From Lachnospiraceae bacterium (GTDB taxonomy: Bacteria; Bacillota; Clostridia; Lachnospirales; Lachnospiraceae): a stretch of 46,138 bases of DNA. This document shows, in pieces, positions 8,526-16,347 of this stretch. The translations under genes were made by a program, and so were the position numbers. The notes under the pieces are model-generated. The model had not been told where the DNA came from. It did not search any database and was given only the letters and a program-made list of their open reading frames with translations. The stretch covers positions 1 to 46,138 of the forward strand of contig SVEM01000014.1 of the NCBI GenBank assembly GCA_015057375.1, in the 5' to 3' direction. Numbering within the stretch: position 1 is the first letter of the stretch; every line of letters starts with the position of its first letter.

Positions 8526-8936
8526 TCAATTTAAAGCAGCAGTCTCTTTCACTCCATTAACTAAATCGTTAATCTGGCTGCTTGTAATATTCGATCGATA
8601 TTGATTATAATCATAGCCTATTACACTTCCAAGGCCAATATCAATCATTCCATCCTTCTTATTAAGCGAAAACATATATGCCCCCTCCACATATTCATCC
8701 TCATCCAGTTTTTCCAATTTTGCTGTTACAAGCATATTAACAAGCTCATTGATAATATCTTCATCAAAACTTGTATATTTTGTTTCATTAAAATCATAAA
8801 AAGTAACAGACTCTACTCCTTCAAACATATCTCTTGTAAATACATTCTCTTGGTATTGACTAGCTTCGTTATTTGAACAACCACAAAAACAAATTGATAA
8901 TATTAAAACAAATAGAATTAAATACCACTTTTTCAT
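8526..8936 (-). CDS. Small putative lipoprotein, function unknown
   Basis: The product is 136 aa, starting at the ATG at 8936 (MKKWYLILFVLIL). AGGAG lies 9 nt upstream, while a TTG at 8945 would overlap that site. A hydrophobic signal ends in ICFCGC, an approximate lipobox with lipidation expected at the second cysteine. The mature part is acidic and of mixed structure (VESVTFYDFNETKYTSF near residue 40). A YMFSLNKKDGMIDIGLGSV segment near residue 88 suggests a small beta-rich fold. No family is recognised. It sits 84 nt downstream of the toxin gene without a visible terminator between, so it may be read from the toxin-antitoxin transcript. Confidence 0.65.
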   Translation of the reverse strand: MKKWYLILFVLILSICFCGCSNNEASQYQENVFTRDMFEGVESVTFYDFNETKYTSFDEDIINELVNMLVTAKLEKLDEDEYVEGAYMFSLNKKDGMIDIGLGSVIGYDYNQYRSNITSSQINDLVNGVKETAALN

Positions 8937-9020
8937 TTTTCTCAACTCCTTATTTTATTTTATATAGACATATATAATATTTTTTATTTATACCTAGATA
9001 AATTAGTGCGTAGCTCCTTT

Positions 9021-9455
9021 TCATGGAACAAACTCGTTTTTCTCCTCTAATAACTTTAATAATTCAGAAGGTTCACACACTTTAACTGCAGATTTTGTAT
9101 AGTCTCTCACATTTCTGGTTACTATATAATCCATTTCCGAACGAATTGCTGTTTCCACCATAATAGCATCTTCATAATCACTAATTTCAGAAGATATTGC
9201 CTTTCGACAATCTAAAGAAGTAGTATCCAACAAATTAAATAAAGTAAAAATTTTACTCAAAATCTTTCTTGTTTCTTCGTCGCTGTGCGTTAAACGATGT
9301 GTCAGATAATAGATATCTGTAACTGACTTTGCAGTAATATAACCCTCAAATTGCTTGTTTGCGGAATATAAAAAGAGTTTTTGAGCCGCTTCTGCAAACG
9401 GAACGCGAGACTGTAATGCATCAATGATAACACAGGTATCAAGTAAAACTCTCAT
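9021..9455 (-). CDS. PIN-domain toxin (VapC-like ribonuclease)
   Basis: This 144-aa PIN-domain protein is predicted to be a metal-dependent RNase toxin. Acidic residues of the PIN active site are visible: D6 in RVLLDTCVIID, D47 in SVTDIYYL (in place of the usual Glu), D93/D96 in SDYEDAIMVETA, and D118 in TRNVRDY. The TRN motif before the last aspartate is typical. The gene overlaps the antitoxin stop (ATGA, 9452-9455), which is the standard coupling of these pairs. VapC toxins usually cut tRNA or rRNA; the target here cannot be told from the sequence. Confidence 0.88.
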   Translation of the reverse strand: MRVLLDTCVIIDALQSRVPFAEAAQKLFLYSANKQFEGYITAKSVTDIYYLTHRLTHSDEETRKILSKIFTLFNLLDTTSLDCRKAISSEISDYEDAIMVETAIRSEMDYIVTRNVRDYTKSAVKVCEPSELLKLLEEKNEFVP

Positions 9456-9667
9456 ATTTTATTCAACCTTTCTTCCCGCGCTTCTTCCAGCGTCATATCA
9501 TTTGAAAGAACACCAAACAATGATTTTGCAACATCCACTCTGTCCTGAAATGGATTACACAATTTTGCAACAACTTTTCCGTTACGAGTAATATAAATAT
9601 CTTCTGTTTCTGCAAGCATAAGATATTTGCCAAGATTAATTTTTAATTCAGTTGCAGTAATTGACAT
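9452..9667 (-). CDS. Phd/YefM-type antitoxin
   Basis: The 71-aa protein starts at the ATG at 9667 (MSITATELKINLGKYL), with an AGGGG site 8 nt upstream; an earlier in-frame start would precede that site. The sequence ATELKINLGKYLMLAE followed by DIYITRNGKVVAKL is the Phd/YefM DNA-binding fold, in which the N-terminal half dimerises on operator DNA. The C-terminal half (LSNDMTLEEAREERL) is the region that normally wraps the toxin. It comes before and overlaps the PIN toxin gene. The palindrome in the promoter at 9745-9780 is the expected site of autoregulation. Confidence 0.88.
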   Translation of the reverse strand: MSITATELKINLGKYLMLAETEDIYITRNGKVVAKLCNPFQDRVDVAKSLFGVLSNDMTLEEAREERLNKI

Positions 9668-9735
9668 ATCTTTATCCCCTTTCTTGAAGACCAAATAATT
9701 ATCGTATGAAAAATAAAATCTCTCTTTTTAATTAT

Positions 9736-9764
9736 ATTATACACAAATCGAACGATTTTATCAA
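9736..9764 (-). promoter_or_regulatory. Sigma-A promoter of the toxin-antitoxin operon
   Basis: On the minus strand there is a -35 TTGATA (9764-9759), a 17-nt spacer and a perfect -10 TATAAT (9741-9736). Start of transcription is expected near 9729, about 60 nt before the antitoxin ATG. The -35 box and most of the spacer lie within the palindrome. Confidence 0.7.
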
Positions 9765-9780
9765 TAAAATCGTTCGATTT
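9745..9780. promoter_or_regulatory. Perfect 17-bp palindrome, likely toxin-antitoxin operator
   Basis: The arm AAATCGAACGATTTTAT (9745-9761) and its exact reverse complement (9764-9780) are separated by only CA. The site covers the -35 box and spacer of the antitoxin promoter. Neither flank has the T-run of a terminator for the upstream GH30 gene. Binding by the antitoxin or antitoxin-toxin complex is inferred. Confidence 0.7.
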
Positions 9781-9816
9781 TTACAAGTTAATATTTATAT
9801 TCACATAATTGCTATA

Positions 9817-11349
9817 TCATTTCTTTTCACTATTAAATATTCCGTTAGTTGTCTCCACCTCAGAATATCCATCAAGTACAACAGTAATTACACTGTGTGC
9901 AGGAATTTCAAAACACTGGTTTTCATCAAGCGAACCTGCATCCTGATATAACTCCTCTACAACAACATCTTCTTGTCCGGCCTGATAGTTTGATAATATA
10001 ACTTTACTGCTGTCAATGTGATAATCTTCAAACTGATACTGCAGCAATTTATCTTCATCAGTATCATTAACTGTTACAAGTACAAGTTTGTCCTGGTTAT
10101 CAGGTGAAATATATGCAGATGTAGATAACTCATCGGTATTTTCATATATCTCATCATTTTTAACATTTTCATTTTTACGCTCTGAAAGCATACCACTTTT
10201 AACTCTCTTGTAACCAGGAAGTATGTATTCTGAGAAATGTCTCATTGAGTAATACTTTTCTCCTATTACATATCCGTGTTCGTGGAAGAATTCCTCTTCC
10301 TTAGTACTTGAGTCAACGCCAATCAGATTTTCATTGTCTTTTTCTGCAGGTGCTTTCCATGTTCCTCCCCAGAATATATAGCAGTTAAGATTCTCAAACA
10401 ACAGCGAGTTCTGTATAAGCTGTACCGTTGTCATAAAGTCTCCTCTGTAATATTCTGTCTGCCATTTTGGTAAATCAGGATACTCAAGTGCTATATTTCT
10501 AAAATGATTTACAAAAGTCTGTGGACTTTTTTCATCTCCACCAACATACAAATGATGCCCTATACCATATAAACTTTCAGGATCTTCTCTTAAGATTGCA
10601 TCGATATAAAGTGAAATTGTTCCATATTCACAGGACATTGAGTCCGGTCCAATCAACTTAGGAGGATTATCAAGTTCTTTTAATGCATTATATGTAGACA
10701 AAAATGCTTTTGTATAAGATGCATTTTTTGCTGTTTCATCAAAGTCCAAATTACAACTTTCATATGGTGCAGTATAATCCGGCTCATTCTGAATACTTAA
10801 GTAATCAATAGGAACACCAAAATCATTGTATGCTTTCACTGCATCTCTAAAATATTCTCCATATTCTTTGTATTTGTAATTACCGTTTTCATCTCTTGCT
10901 ATAGTTCCTATACCATTAAGTGATTCGCTGTCTTTAAGATATGCAGCCTGTGACCATGAACTAAGGAGTACCTTTGGTTCTATACCGTCTTCTGCCAGTC
11001 TTTTTTTCGCCTCGTTATAATATTCAAGCTCATATTTTGCATTAATAGTTCCCGGGGCATCATTTTCATTATACATGTATGCATTTTTAAATCTTAACAC
11101 ACTAAGATTTGCATCCTTAAATAAAAGATCATATATCTCACTCTTATATTTATTATAATATGCATATGAACTGTAATATGTATAGCCCGCACCAAATCCT
11201 TCTATATCCTGATATGTAGTAGTGTTGTCAACCTTAACTTGCAAAGCCTCGGGAACAACCTCTACACTTCCCTCCTTTTTCTCACCACAGGCACAAAATG
11301 ATAATGCCAATACAGTTATCATTCCAGCCAAAATAATATTTTTTCTCAC
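9817..11349 (-). CDS. GH30-family glycoside hydrolase, lipid-anchored
   Basis: This is a predicted cell-surface glycosidase acting on plant or microbial polysaccharide (GH30 members include glucuronoxylanases and beta-1,6-glucanases). I place the start at the GTG at 11349, with CGGAGG 8 nt upstream, giving 510 aa. A signal ends in ALSFCAC, with C21 probably lipidated. The (beta/alpha)8 barrel begins at IEGFGAGYTYYSS. The acid/base Glu is E189 in SIQNEPD and the nucleophile is E299 in WQTEYYRG, about 110 residues apart as expected. The C-terminal part is a beta-sandwich typical of GH30 (SAYISPDNQDKLVLVTVN). It stands alone, with no transporter or regulator beside it. The subfamily and substrate are not determined. 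Confidence 0.85.
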   Translation of the reverse strand: MRKNIILAGMITVLALSFCACGEKKEGSVEVVPEALQVKVDNTTTYQDIEGFGAGYTYYSSYAYYNKYKSEIYDLLFKDANLSVLRFKNAYMYNENDAPGTINAKYELEYYNEAKKRLAEDGIEPKVLLSSWSQAAYLKDSESLNGIGTIARDENGNYKYKEYGEYFRDAVKAYNDFGVPIDYLSIQNEPDYTAPYESCNLDFDETAKNASYTKAFLSTYNALKELDNPPKLIGPDSMSCEYGTISLYIDAILREDPESLYGIGHHLYVGGDEKSPQTFVNHFRNIALEYPDLPKWQTEYYRGDFMTTVQLIQNSLLFENLNCYIFWGGTWKAPAEKDNENLIGVDSSTKEEEFFHEHGYVIGEKYYSMRHFSEYILPGYKRVKSGMLSERKNENVKNDEIYENTDELSTSAYISPDNQDKLVLVTVNDTDEDKLLQYQFEDYHIDSSKVILSNYQAGQEDVVVEELYQDAGSLDENQCFEIPAHSVITVVLDGYSEVETTNGIFNSEKK

Positions 11350-11384
11350 AAAAATATCCTCCGTTGTATTTTTTTCATATTTGT

Positions 11385-11412
11385 ATTGTAACACATTTCA
11401 TAATGTTGTAAA
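11385..11412 (-). promoter_or_regulatory. Candidate promoter for the GH30 gene
   Basis: On the minus strand there is a -35 TTTACA (11412-11407), a 16-nt spacer and a -10 TACAAT (11390-11385). It occupies the same bases as the opposing pyrB promoter. Confidence 0.5.
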
Positions 11413-11414
11413 AT
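11386..11414 (+). promoter_or_regulatory. Candidate promoter for pyrBI
   Basis: There is a TTGTAA (11386-11391), a 17-nt spacer and TAAAAT (11409-11414), with transcription expected near 11421. The leader would be under 30 nt, so there is no room for a PyrR attenuator. Confidence 0.45.
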
Positions 11415-11448
11415 ATATAATTAGATAATAAAGAGAGGAGCAAACATT

Positions 11449-12387
11449 ATGAAACATCTGATATCACCTCAGGACCTAACCGTTAATGAGCTTGATGATA
11501 TTCTTGCTCTTGCAGGAAAGATTTATCGAAACAAAGAAAAATATTCAAAAATATGTGATGGCAAAAAATTAGCTACTTTATTTTATGAACCGAGTACACG
11601 AACCCGTTTAAGTTTTGAATCAGCAATGCTTAGTCTTGGCGGTAGTGTTCTCGGTTTTTCTTCAGCCGACTCAAGTTCTGCCGCAAAAGGAGAAAGTGTT
11701 GCAGATACTATAAGGGTTATCTCCTTCTATGCCGATATATGTGCAATGAGACATCCTAAAGAAGGTGCACCTCTTGTGGCATCAAAATTCTCTTCCATTC
11801 CGATTATTAATGCGGGCGACGGCGGACACAATCATCCTACACAGACATTTACCGACCTTCTTACAATAAAAGAACTTAAAGGTTCTCTTGAAGGACTTAC
11901 AATCGGTGTGTGTGGCGACTTAAAGTTTGGACGTACCGTTCATTCTCTTATAAATGCCATGATAAGATACCCGGGAACAAAGTTTGTTATGATATCTCCT
12001 GATGAACTTCGAATTCCTGATTATCTCAGAAAAGAAGCACTGGATGACAACAATATTCCTTATATTGAGACAAACAATCTTGAATCCGTTCTTCCTGAAC
12101 TTGACATTCTTTACATGACAAGAGTTCAGCGTGAAAGATTCTTCAACGAAGAGGACTATATCAGATTAAAAGACAGTTTCATATTAGATAACAATAAACT
12201 TAAACTTGCAAGAGAGGACATGCTCATTCTCCATCCTCTTCCAAGAGTAAACGAAATCGCTACCGAGGTTGATTCAGACGAACGTGCCGTTTATTTTAAG
12301 CAGGCAAACTTCGGAGTATTTGTACGAATGGCACTTATTATGAACATGTTGAACATAGAAGATCCATACAAGGAGGAAAATATATAA
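11449..12387 (+). CDS. pyrB: Aspartate carbamoyltransferase catalytic subunit
   Basis: PyrB condenses aspartate with carbamoyl phosphate, the committed step of pyrimidine synthesis. The 312-aa protein has the carbamoyl-phosphate motif [13 protein letters not shown] near residue 46, [15 protein letters not shown] near 124, the SKxG-equivalent loop [12 protein letters not shown] near 80, and the aspartate-binding [10 protein letters not shown] near 263. These are the marks of the E. coli-like class B enzyme that pairs with PyrI. The ATG follows AGAGAGGAGC. The stop overlaps the pyrI start (TAATG). Confidence 0.96.
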   Translation: MKHLISPQDLTVNELDDILALAGKIYRNKEKYSKICDGKKLATLFYEPSTRTRLSFESAMLSLGGSVLGFSSADSSSAAKGESVADTIRVISFYADICAMRHPKEGAPLVASKFSSIPIINAGDGGHNHPTQTFTDLLTIKELKGSLEGLTIGVCGDLKFGRTVHSLINAMIRYPGTKFVMISPDELRIPDYLRKEALDDNNIPYIETNNLESVLPELDILYMTRVQRERFFNEEDYIRLKDSFILDNNKLKLAREDMLILHPLPRVNEIATEVDSDERAVYFKQANFGVFVRMALIMNMLNIEDPYKEENI

Positions 12388-12821
12388 TGTTAAATATCGG
12401 CGGTCTTTACGAAGGTGTTGTTATTGATCATATTAAAGCTGGCGGCTCGATGAAAATATATGAATATCTCAACCTTGAGAAAATAGATTCAAGTGTTGCC
12501 ATAATTAAAAATGCCAAAAGTAATAAAATGGGCAAAAAAGATATTATAAAAATTGAAGGTCCAATTACCATCGATTTGGATCTTCTTGCTGTTCTTGATG
12601 ATCAGATTACACTTAATTTTATAAAAGACGACAAAATTGTACTTAAAACCCATCCTGAGCTTCCAAAAGAAGTAACAGGAATCATTAAATGTAAAAATCC
12701 CCGTTGTATCACATCATCTGATACAGAACGAGGACTTCCACATACATTTAAGTTATCTGACCCTGCAAACCGCGTATACAGATGTATATACTGCGAGCAG
12801 AAATACAAAGGTCATCTTTAA
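12387..12821 (+). CDS. pyrI: Aspartate carbamoyltransferase regulatory subunit
   Basis: PyrI binds nucleotides at an N-terminal domain and holds the catalytic trimers together through a zinc domain. The 144-aa protein has the N-terminal KAGGSMKIYEYL segment and the four zinc cysteines in CKNPRC and CIYC near residues 107-137. Its presence implies CTP/ATP allosteric control of the pathway, as in E. coli ATCase. It overlaps pyrB by one base. Its stop lies only 3 nt from the stop of the convergent fhs, with no terminator in between. Confidence 0.96.
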   Translation: MLNIGGLYEGVVIDHIKAGGSMKIYEYLNLEKIDSSVAIIKNAKSNKMGKKDIIKIEGPITIDLDLLAVLDDQITLNFIKDDKIVLKTHPELPKEVTGIIKCKNPRCITSSDTERGLPHTFKLSDPANRVYRCIYCEQKYKGHL

Positions 12822-12824
12822 TTT

Positions 12825-14495
12825 TTAGAACAAACCGGTTATTACGCCGTCTGAATTAACGTCTATTCTTTCAGCAGCAGGATGTAATGGCAATCCAGGC
12901 ATTGTCATTACAGTTCCTGTTATTGCAACAACAAATCCCGCACCTGCAGATACATAAACGTCTCTTATATTGATTGTAAAGTCTGTCGGACGACCAAGCT
13001 TTGTAGCATCGTCAGAAAGTGAATACTGGTTCTTTGCCATACATACAGGCATATTTCCAAATCCAAGCTCTGTAAGTCTTTCAAGAGCTTTTTTTGCTGC
13101 CGGATCATATGTTACAGCATCTGCTCCGTAAATATTCTTAGCAATTGTCGATATCTTGTCTTCAAGAGGCATCTCATCCGGATATAAAGGCTTGTAATCT
13201 GATACTTTATTATTAAGTGTCTCAATAACTTTATCAGCAAGCTCCATTCCGCCGTCTCCGCCGTCTTTCCATACTTCTGATAACGCGAATTCGCATCCTC
13301 TTTCTTCACAGAACTGACGAACATATGCAAGTTCTGCTTCTGTATCAGAATCAAATCTGTTAAGTGTAACGACTGTAGGAACATTGTACATTGCAATATT
13401 CTCGATGTGCTTTTCAAGGTTTACTATACCTTTTTTTAGTGCATCAAGATTCTCTTCTGCAAGATCACTCTTTGCAACTCCACCGTTATATTTTAAAGCT
13501 CTTACTGTTGCAACAATAACAACTGCATCAGGTTTAAGTCCTGCCATACGACATTTAATATCAAGGAACTTTTCAGCACCAAGGTCCGCACCAAATCCTG
13601 CTTCTGTGATAACATAATCAGCAAGTTTTAATGCTGTCTTAGTAGCTCTTACGCTATTACATCCGTGAGCAATATTTGCAAATGGTCCGCCATGAACTAT
13701 GGCAGGTGAATTTTCTACAGTCTGAATAAGGTTAGGCTTTAATGCATCCTTAAGAAGTGCCGCCATAGCGCCTGTTGCATTAATCTCTCCTGCTGTTACA
13801 GGTTTTCCGTCATAGTTATATGCAACAATAATTCTGCTAAGTCTTAACTTAAGATCATCCATATTGTCAGCAAGACATAATATAGCCATGATTTCAGAAG
13901 CCACAGTGATGATGAAATGGTCTTCTCTTACAACACCGTCTGCTTTTCTTCCTAATCCGACAACAATATTTCTAAGAACACGGTCGTTCATGTCAACGCA
14001 TCTTTTCCAAACAATCTGATTAGGATCAATACGAAGTGCGTTACCCTGTTGTATATGATTATCAAGCATAGCAGCAAGCAAATTGTTTGCAGATGTTATT
14101 GCATGAAAATCTCCCGTAAAATGAAGATTAAGATCTTCCATAGGAACTACCTGAGCATATCCGCCACCTGCAGCACCGCCTTTAATACCAAAACATGGTC
14201 CGAGAGATGGCTCTCTGAGTGCTATAACTGAAGATAATCCCATTTTGTGAAGTGCCTGTCCAAGACCAACAGTAGTTGTTGTTTTTCCTTCTCCTGCCGG
14301 TGTAGGGTTAATAGCTGTCACAAGAACGAGTTTACCGTATTTATTGTCTTTAACTCTTTCCCAAAGCTCATCAGAAAGTTTTGCCTTATACTTTCCGTAC
14401 AATTCAAGCTCGTCAGCTGAAATGTTTAAAGCTTCTGCAACTTCCGTAATCGGTTTCATAGTTGCTTCCTGTGCAATCTGAATATCTGTTTTCAT
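12825..14495 (-). CDS. fhs: Formate--tetrahydrofolate ligase
   Basis: This enzyme makes 10-formyl-THF from formate, THF and ATP. It feeds purine and formyl-methionine synthesis and, in acetogens, the methyl branch of the Wood-Ljungdahl pathway. At 556 aa it is full length. The nucleotide loop [17 protein letters not shown] is near residue 65, followed by [18 protein letters not shown] near 95 and [13 protein letters not shown] near 125. The C-terminus ends [15 protein letters not shown], a family signature. The ATG at 14495 follows GGAGGATATTGT and overlaps the upstream ATP-grasp stop by 4 nt (ATGA). Confidence 0.97.
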   Translation of the reverse strand: MKTDIQIAQEATMKPITEVAEALNISADELELYGKYKAKLSDELWERVKDNKYGKLVLVTAINPTPAGEGKTTTTVGLGQALHKMGLSSVIALREPSLGPCFGIKGGAAGGGYAQVVPMEDLNLHFTGDFHAITSANNLLAAMLDNHIQQGNALRIDPNQIVWKRCVDMNDRVLRNIVVGLGRKADGVVREDHFIITVASEIMAILCLADNMDDLKLRLSRIIVAYNYDGKPVTAGEINATGAMAALLKDALKPNLIQTVENSPAIVHGGPFANIAHGCNSVRATKTALKLADYVITEAGFGADLGAEKFLDIKCRMAGLKPDAVVIVATVRALKYNGGVAKSDLAEENLDALKKGIVNLEKHIENIAMYNVPTVVTLNRFDSDTEAELAYVRQFCEERGCEFALSEVWKDGGDGGMELADKVIETLNNKVSDYKPLYPDEMPLEDKISTIAKNIYGADAVTYDPAAKKALERLTELGFGNMPVCMAKNQYSLSDDATKLGRPTDFTINIRDVYVSAGAGFVVAITGTVMTMPGLPLHPAAERIDVNSDGVITGLF

Positions 14496-15451
14496 ACAAT
14501 ATCCTCCGTGTTATAAAGTTTATTATATATATGTTTTACATAATCATTTACATAATTATCAACATTGCATGCCGTAAGCATTCTTGCGCCTACAACATCT
14601 TCTATCTCATTTAGTATAATGTGTCCGTCTTTAGAACACAAGCAGTCAATTCCTGCATAGTCAAAATAACCCAGGGAAAAAACTTTTTCTGCCAGTGCTT
14701 TCATCTCTTTACTTATTTCGCACAAGGAAACATTTCCGCCAAGAGAAAAATTGGATTTAAATCCCTGTTCAGGAACTCTTTTTACAGCCTTATATATCTT
14801 ATTTCCCATAACATATATTCTAATATCTGAATTATATTCCTTCATAAGAGGCTGTATAATATATTTTTCGTTATATGAATCAAATGCATCCGCTTCCTGG
14901 GTGCCAATGTCAAACCCATTTACAATATAATCATGAAGCAACATAACTTCTGCCCCGCCGTGACCACATACGGATTTTATAACATAATCATGTGCTGATA
15001 TATTCTTCGGCAATTCTTTGGTACATATTCTTTGTATGTCTTCCTCGCAAAGGTCTGCTATTAAACAATTATATTTCGAGTCGTGTGGACTATATATTTT
15101 TTTAAATGAATAGCCATTGCCATCTAAGCTTATTGAAACCGTAGGAATATGCGGTATACCTTTATCATTTGCTGCTTTTACAGTAAGTGCTTTATTGTTA
15201 CACATCCATGAAACATCTGCGTTATTTATAAGTTTTATTCCAAGCAATGCAAGTTTTCGTGACAACAAAGGATTAATGTATCTTACAATAACTGCATCCG
15301 GAACCTCTGTTTTTAAAGCAATTTCAATGTCATGCACATAAACAAGCTTAATACTTAGTCCGCGGGCAACACCGTCAGCTATTATGCCCTCTATAAATGC
15401 CATGTTTTTTTTCGCAGCATTTTCATAATATACAAGCCATACATTTTTCAT
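14492..15451 (-). CDS. RimK-like ATP-grasp ligase (second of a pair)
   Basis: This 319-aa protein is an ATP-grasp carboxylate-amine ligase of the RimK/LysX type; the substrate is unknown. I place the start at the ATG at 15451 ([14 protein letters not shown]), with AAGGA at the right distance and only 1 nt after the preceding stop. A Rossmann-like N-domain is followed by [19 protein letters not shown] (residues ~85-105), the nucleotide lysine region [16 protein letters not shown] (~155-170), [19 protein letters not shown] (~195-215), and the RimK-like Arg/Asn block [11 protein letters not shown] (~230). The Mg-binding end is [22 protein letters not shown] (~268-285). Relatives ligate amino acids to proteins or cofactors. 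Coupling to fhs suggests, without proof, a folate-linked substrate. Confidence 0.82.
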   Translation of the reverse strand: MKNVWLVYYENAAKKNMAFIEGIIADGVARGLSIKLVYVHDIEIALKTEVPDAVIVRYINPLLSRKLALLGIKLINNADVSWMCNNKALTVKAANDKGIPHIPTVSISLDGNGYSFKKIYSPHDSKYNCLIADLCEEDIQRICTKELPKNISAHDYVIKSVCGHGGAEVMLLHDYIVNGFDIGTQEADAFDSYNEKYIIQPLMKEYNSDIRIYVMGNKIYKAVKRVPEQGFKSNFSLGGNVSLCEISKEMKALAEKVFSLGYFDYAGIDCLCSKDGHIILNEIEDVVGARMLTACNVDNYVNDYVKHIYNKLYNTEDIV

Positions 15452-15452
15452 T

Positions 15453-16343
15453 TTATATGTCCTTATGTTCATTTATTATGTATGAAATTATATCTCTTGC
15501 AGTATCTTTCTTTGTGCATGAATCAAGGTTGACAAAATGTGCATTGGAATTAACTTCGCACATTATTGGTTTGTCGTTTTTTCCAAATAGTATATCAACT
15601 CCGCAAAAATCAAGCCCGATCAACTTAGCTGCTTTTATGGCAAGCTCTTTCTGCTCTTGAGATGGTTCATACGCTTTCATTGAAGCACCATTTGTAACAT
15701 TAGCACGGAAATCGCTACCATCTGAAAATCTGTACATTGCAGAGGTTACTTTTCCGCCGACAACCTGAACTCTTACGTCTCTTCCATAGCTTTCAGATAT
15801 AAACTGCTGAAAAATAAGTGTACGTCCATCATGTTTTTTTACTATATCGACAAGTTCATTAAAGTTATTGCACATAAATACTTGTGCCCCAAATGAACCG
15901 TAAACATCTTTTACAACCATCGGAAATCCAAGTTTGTCAGATATATCATCAAGAAATGAACAATCAGTATATCCTACATTTTCATATGTCATAGGCGAAA
16001 CATATGTCTTAGGAAATGGAAGTCCGGATTCTGCAAGCATAAGTGATGTAAGTGCTTTATTGTCGCATATTTCTATAGCATCTGCACGGTTATAAACACG
16101 ATGACTTACTTTTTCTAACGCTCTTGCTAGTAATATATCCTTATCCCAAAACAAAACCGGCTGACCGTCATTTTCAATAACACCTGTTGTAAATGTCGAA
16201 CCGTCAAGACTTACCACGCATTCTGAATTAGTAACCACACGATAATCAATTCCGTAGTAATCGCATGCATTAGAAAGTCTTTTTGTAAGCTCTGAAAACT
16301 TATTATTTATTAAAAAGCCATTTACAACTATCCAAAGCTTCAA
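15453..16343 (-). CDS. RimK-like ATP-grasp ligase (first of a pair)
   Basis: This is a paralogous RimK/LysX-type ATP-grasp protein of 296 aa. I prefer the TTG at 16343 (KLWIVVNGFLINNKF), because GGAAGG at the ftsK 3' end sits 7 nt upstream; a longer ATG reading from 16385 would overlap ftsK by 38 nt. Visible motifs are DNKALTSLMLAESGLPFPKT (~90-110), GFPMVVKDVYGSFGAQVFM (~135-155), FQQFISESYGRDVRVQVVGG (~175-195), FRANVTNGASMKAYEP (~210) and a complete metal-binding CGVDILFGKNDKPIMCEVNSN (~240-262). It begins 4 nt after the ftsK stop, and the second ligase begins 1 nt after its own stop. The substrate is unknown. Confidence 0.82.
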   Translation of the reverse strand: MKLWIVVNGFLINNKFSELTKRLSNACDYYGIDYRVVTNSECVVSLDGSTFTTGVIENDGQPVLFWDKDILLARALEKVSHRVYNRADAIEICDNKALTSLMLAESGLPFPKTYVSPMTYENVGYTDCSFLDDISDKLGFPMVVKDVYGSFGAQVFMCNNFNELVDIVKKHDGRTLIFQQFISESYGRDVRVQVVGGKVTSAMYRFSDGSDFRANVTNGASMKAYEPSQEQKELAIKAAKLIGLDFCGVDILFGKNDKPIMCEVNSNAHFVNLDSCTKKDTARDIISYIINEHKDI

Positions 16344-16347
16344 ACAA

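Noticed and set aside
9745-9780. Palindrome as the GH30 transcription terminator
   Set aside because: No T-run follows on the minus strand, whereas -35 and -10 boxes for the antitoxin coincide with it.
13112-13417. 101-aa reading frame inside fhs
   Set aside because: It is a shadow of the full-length fhs gene in another frame.
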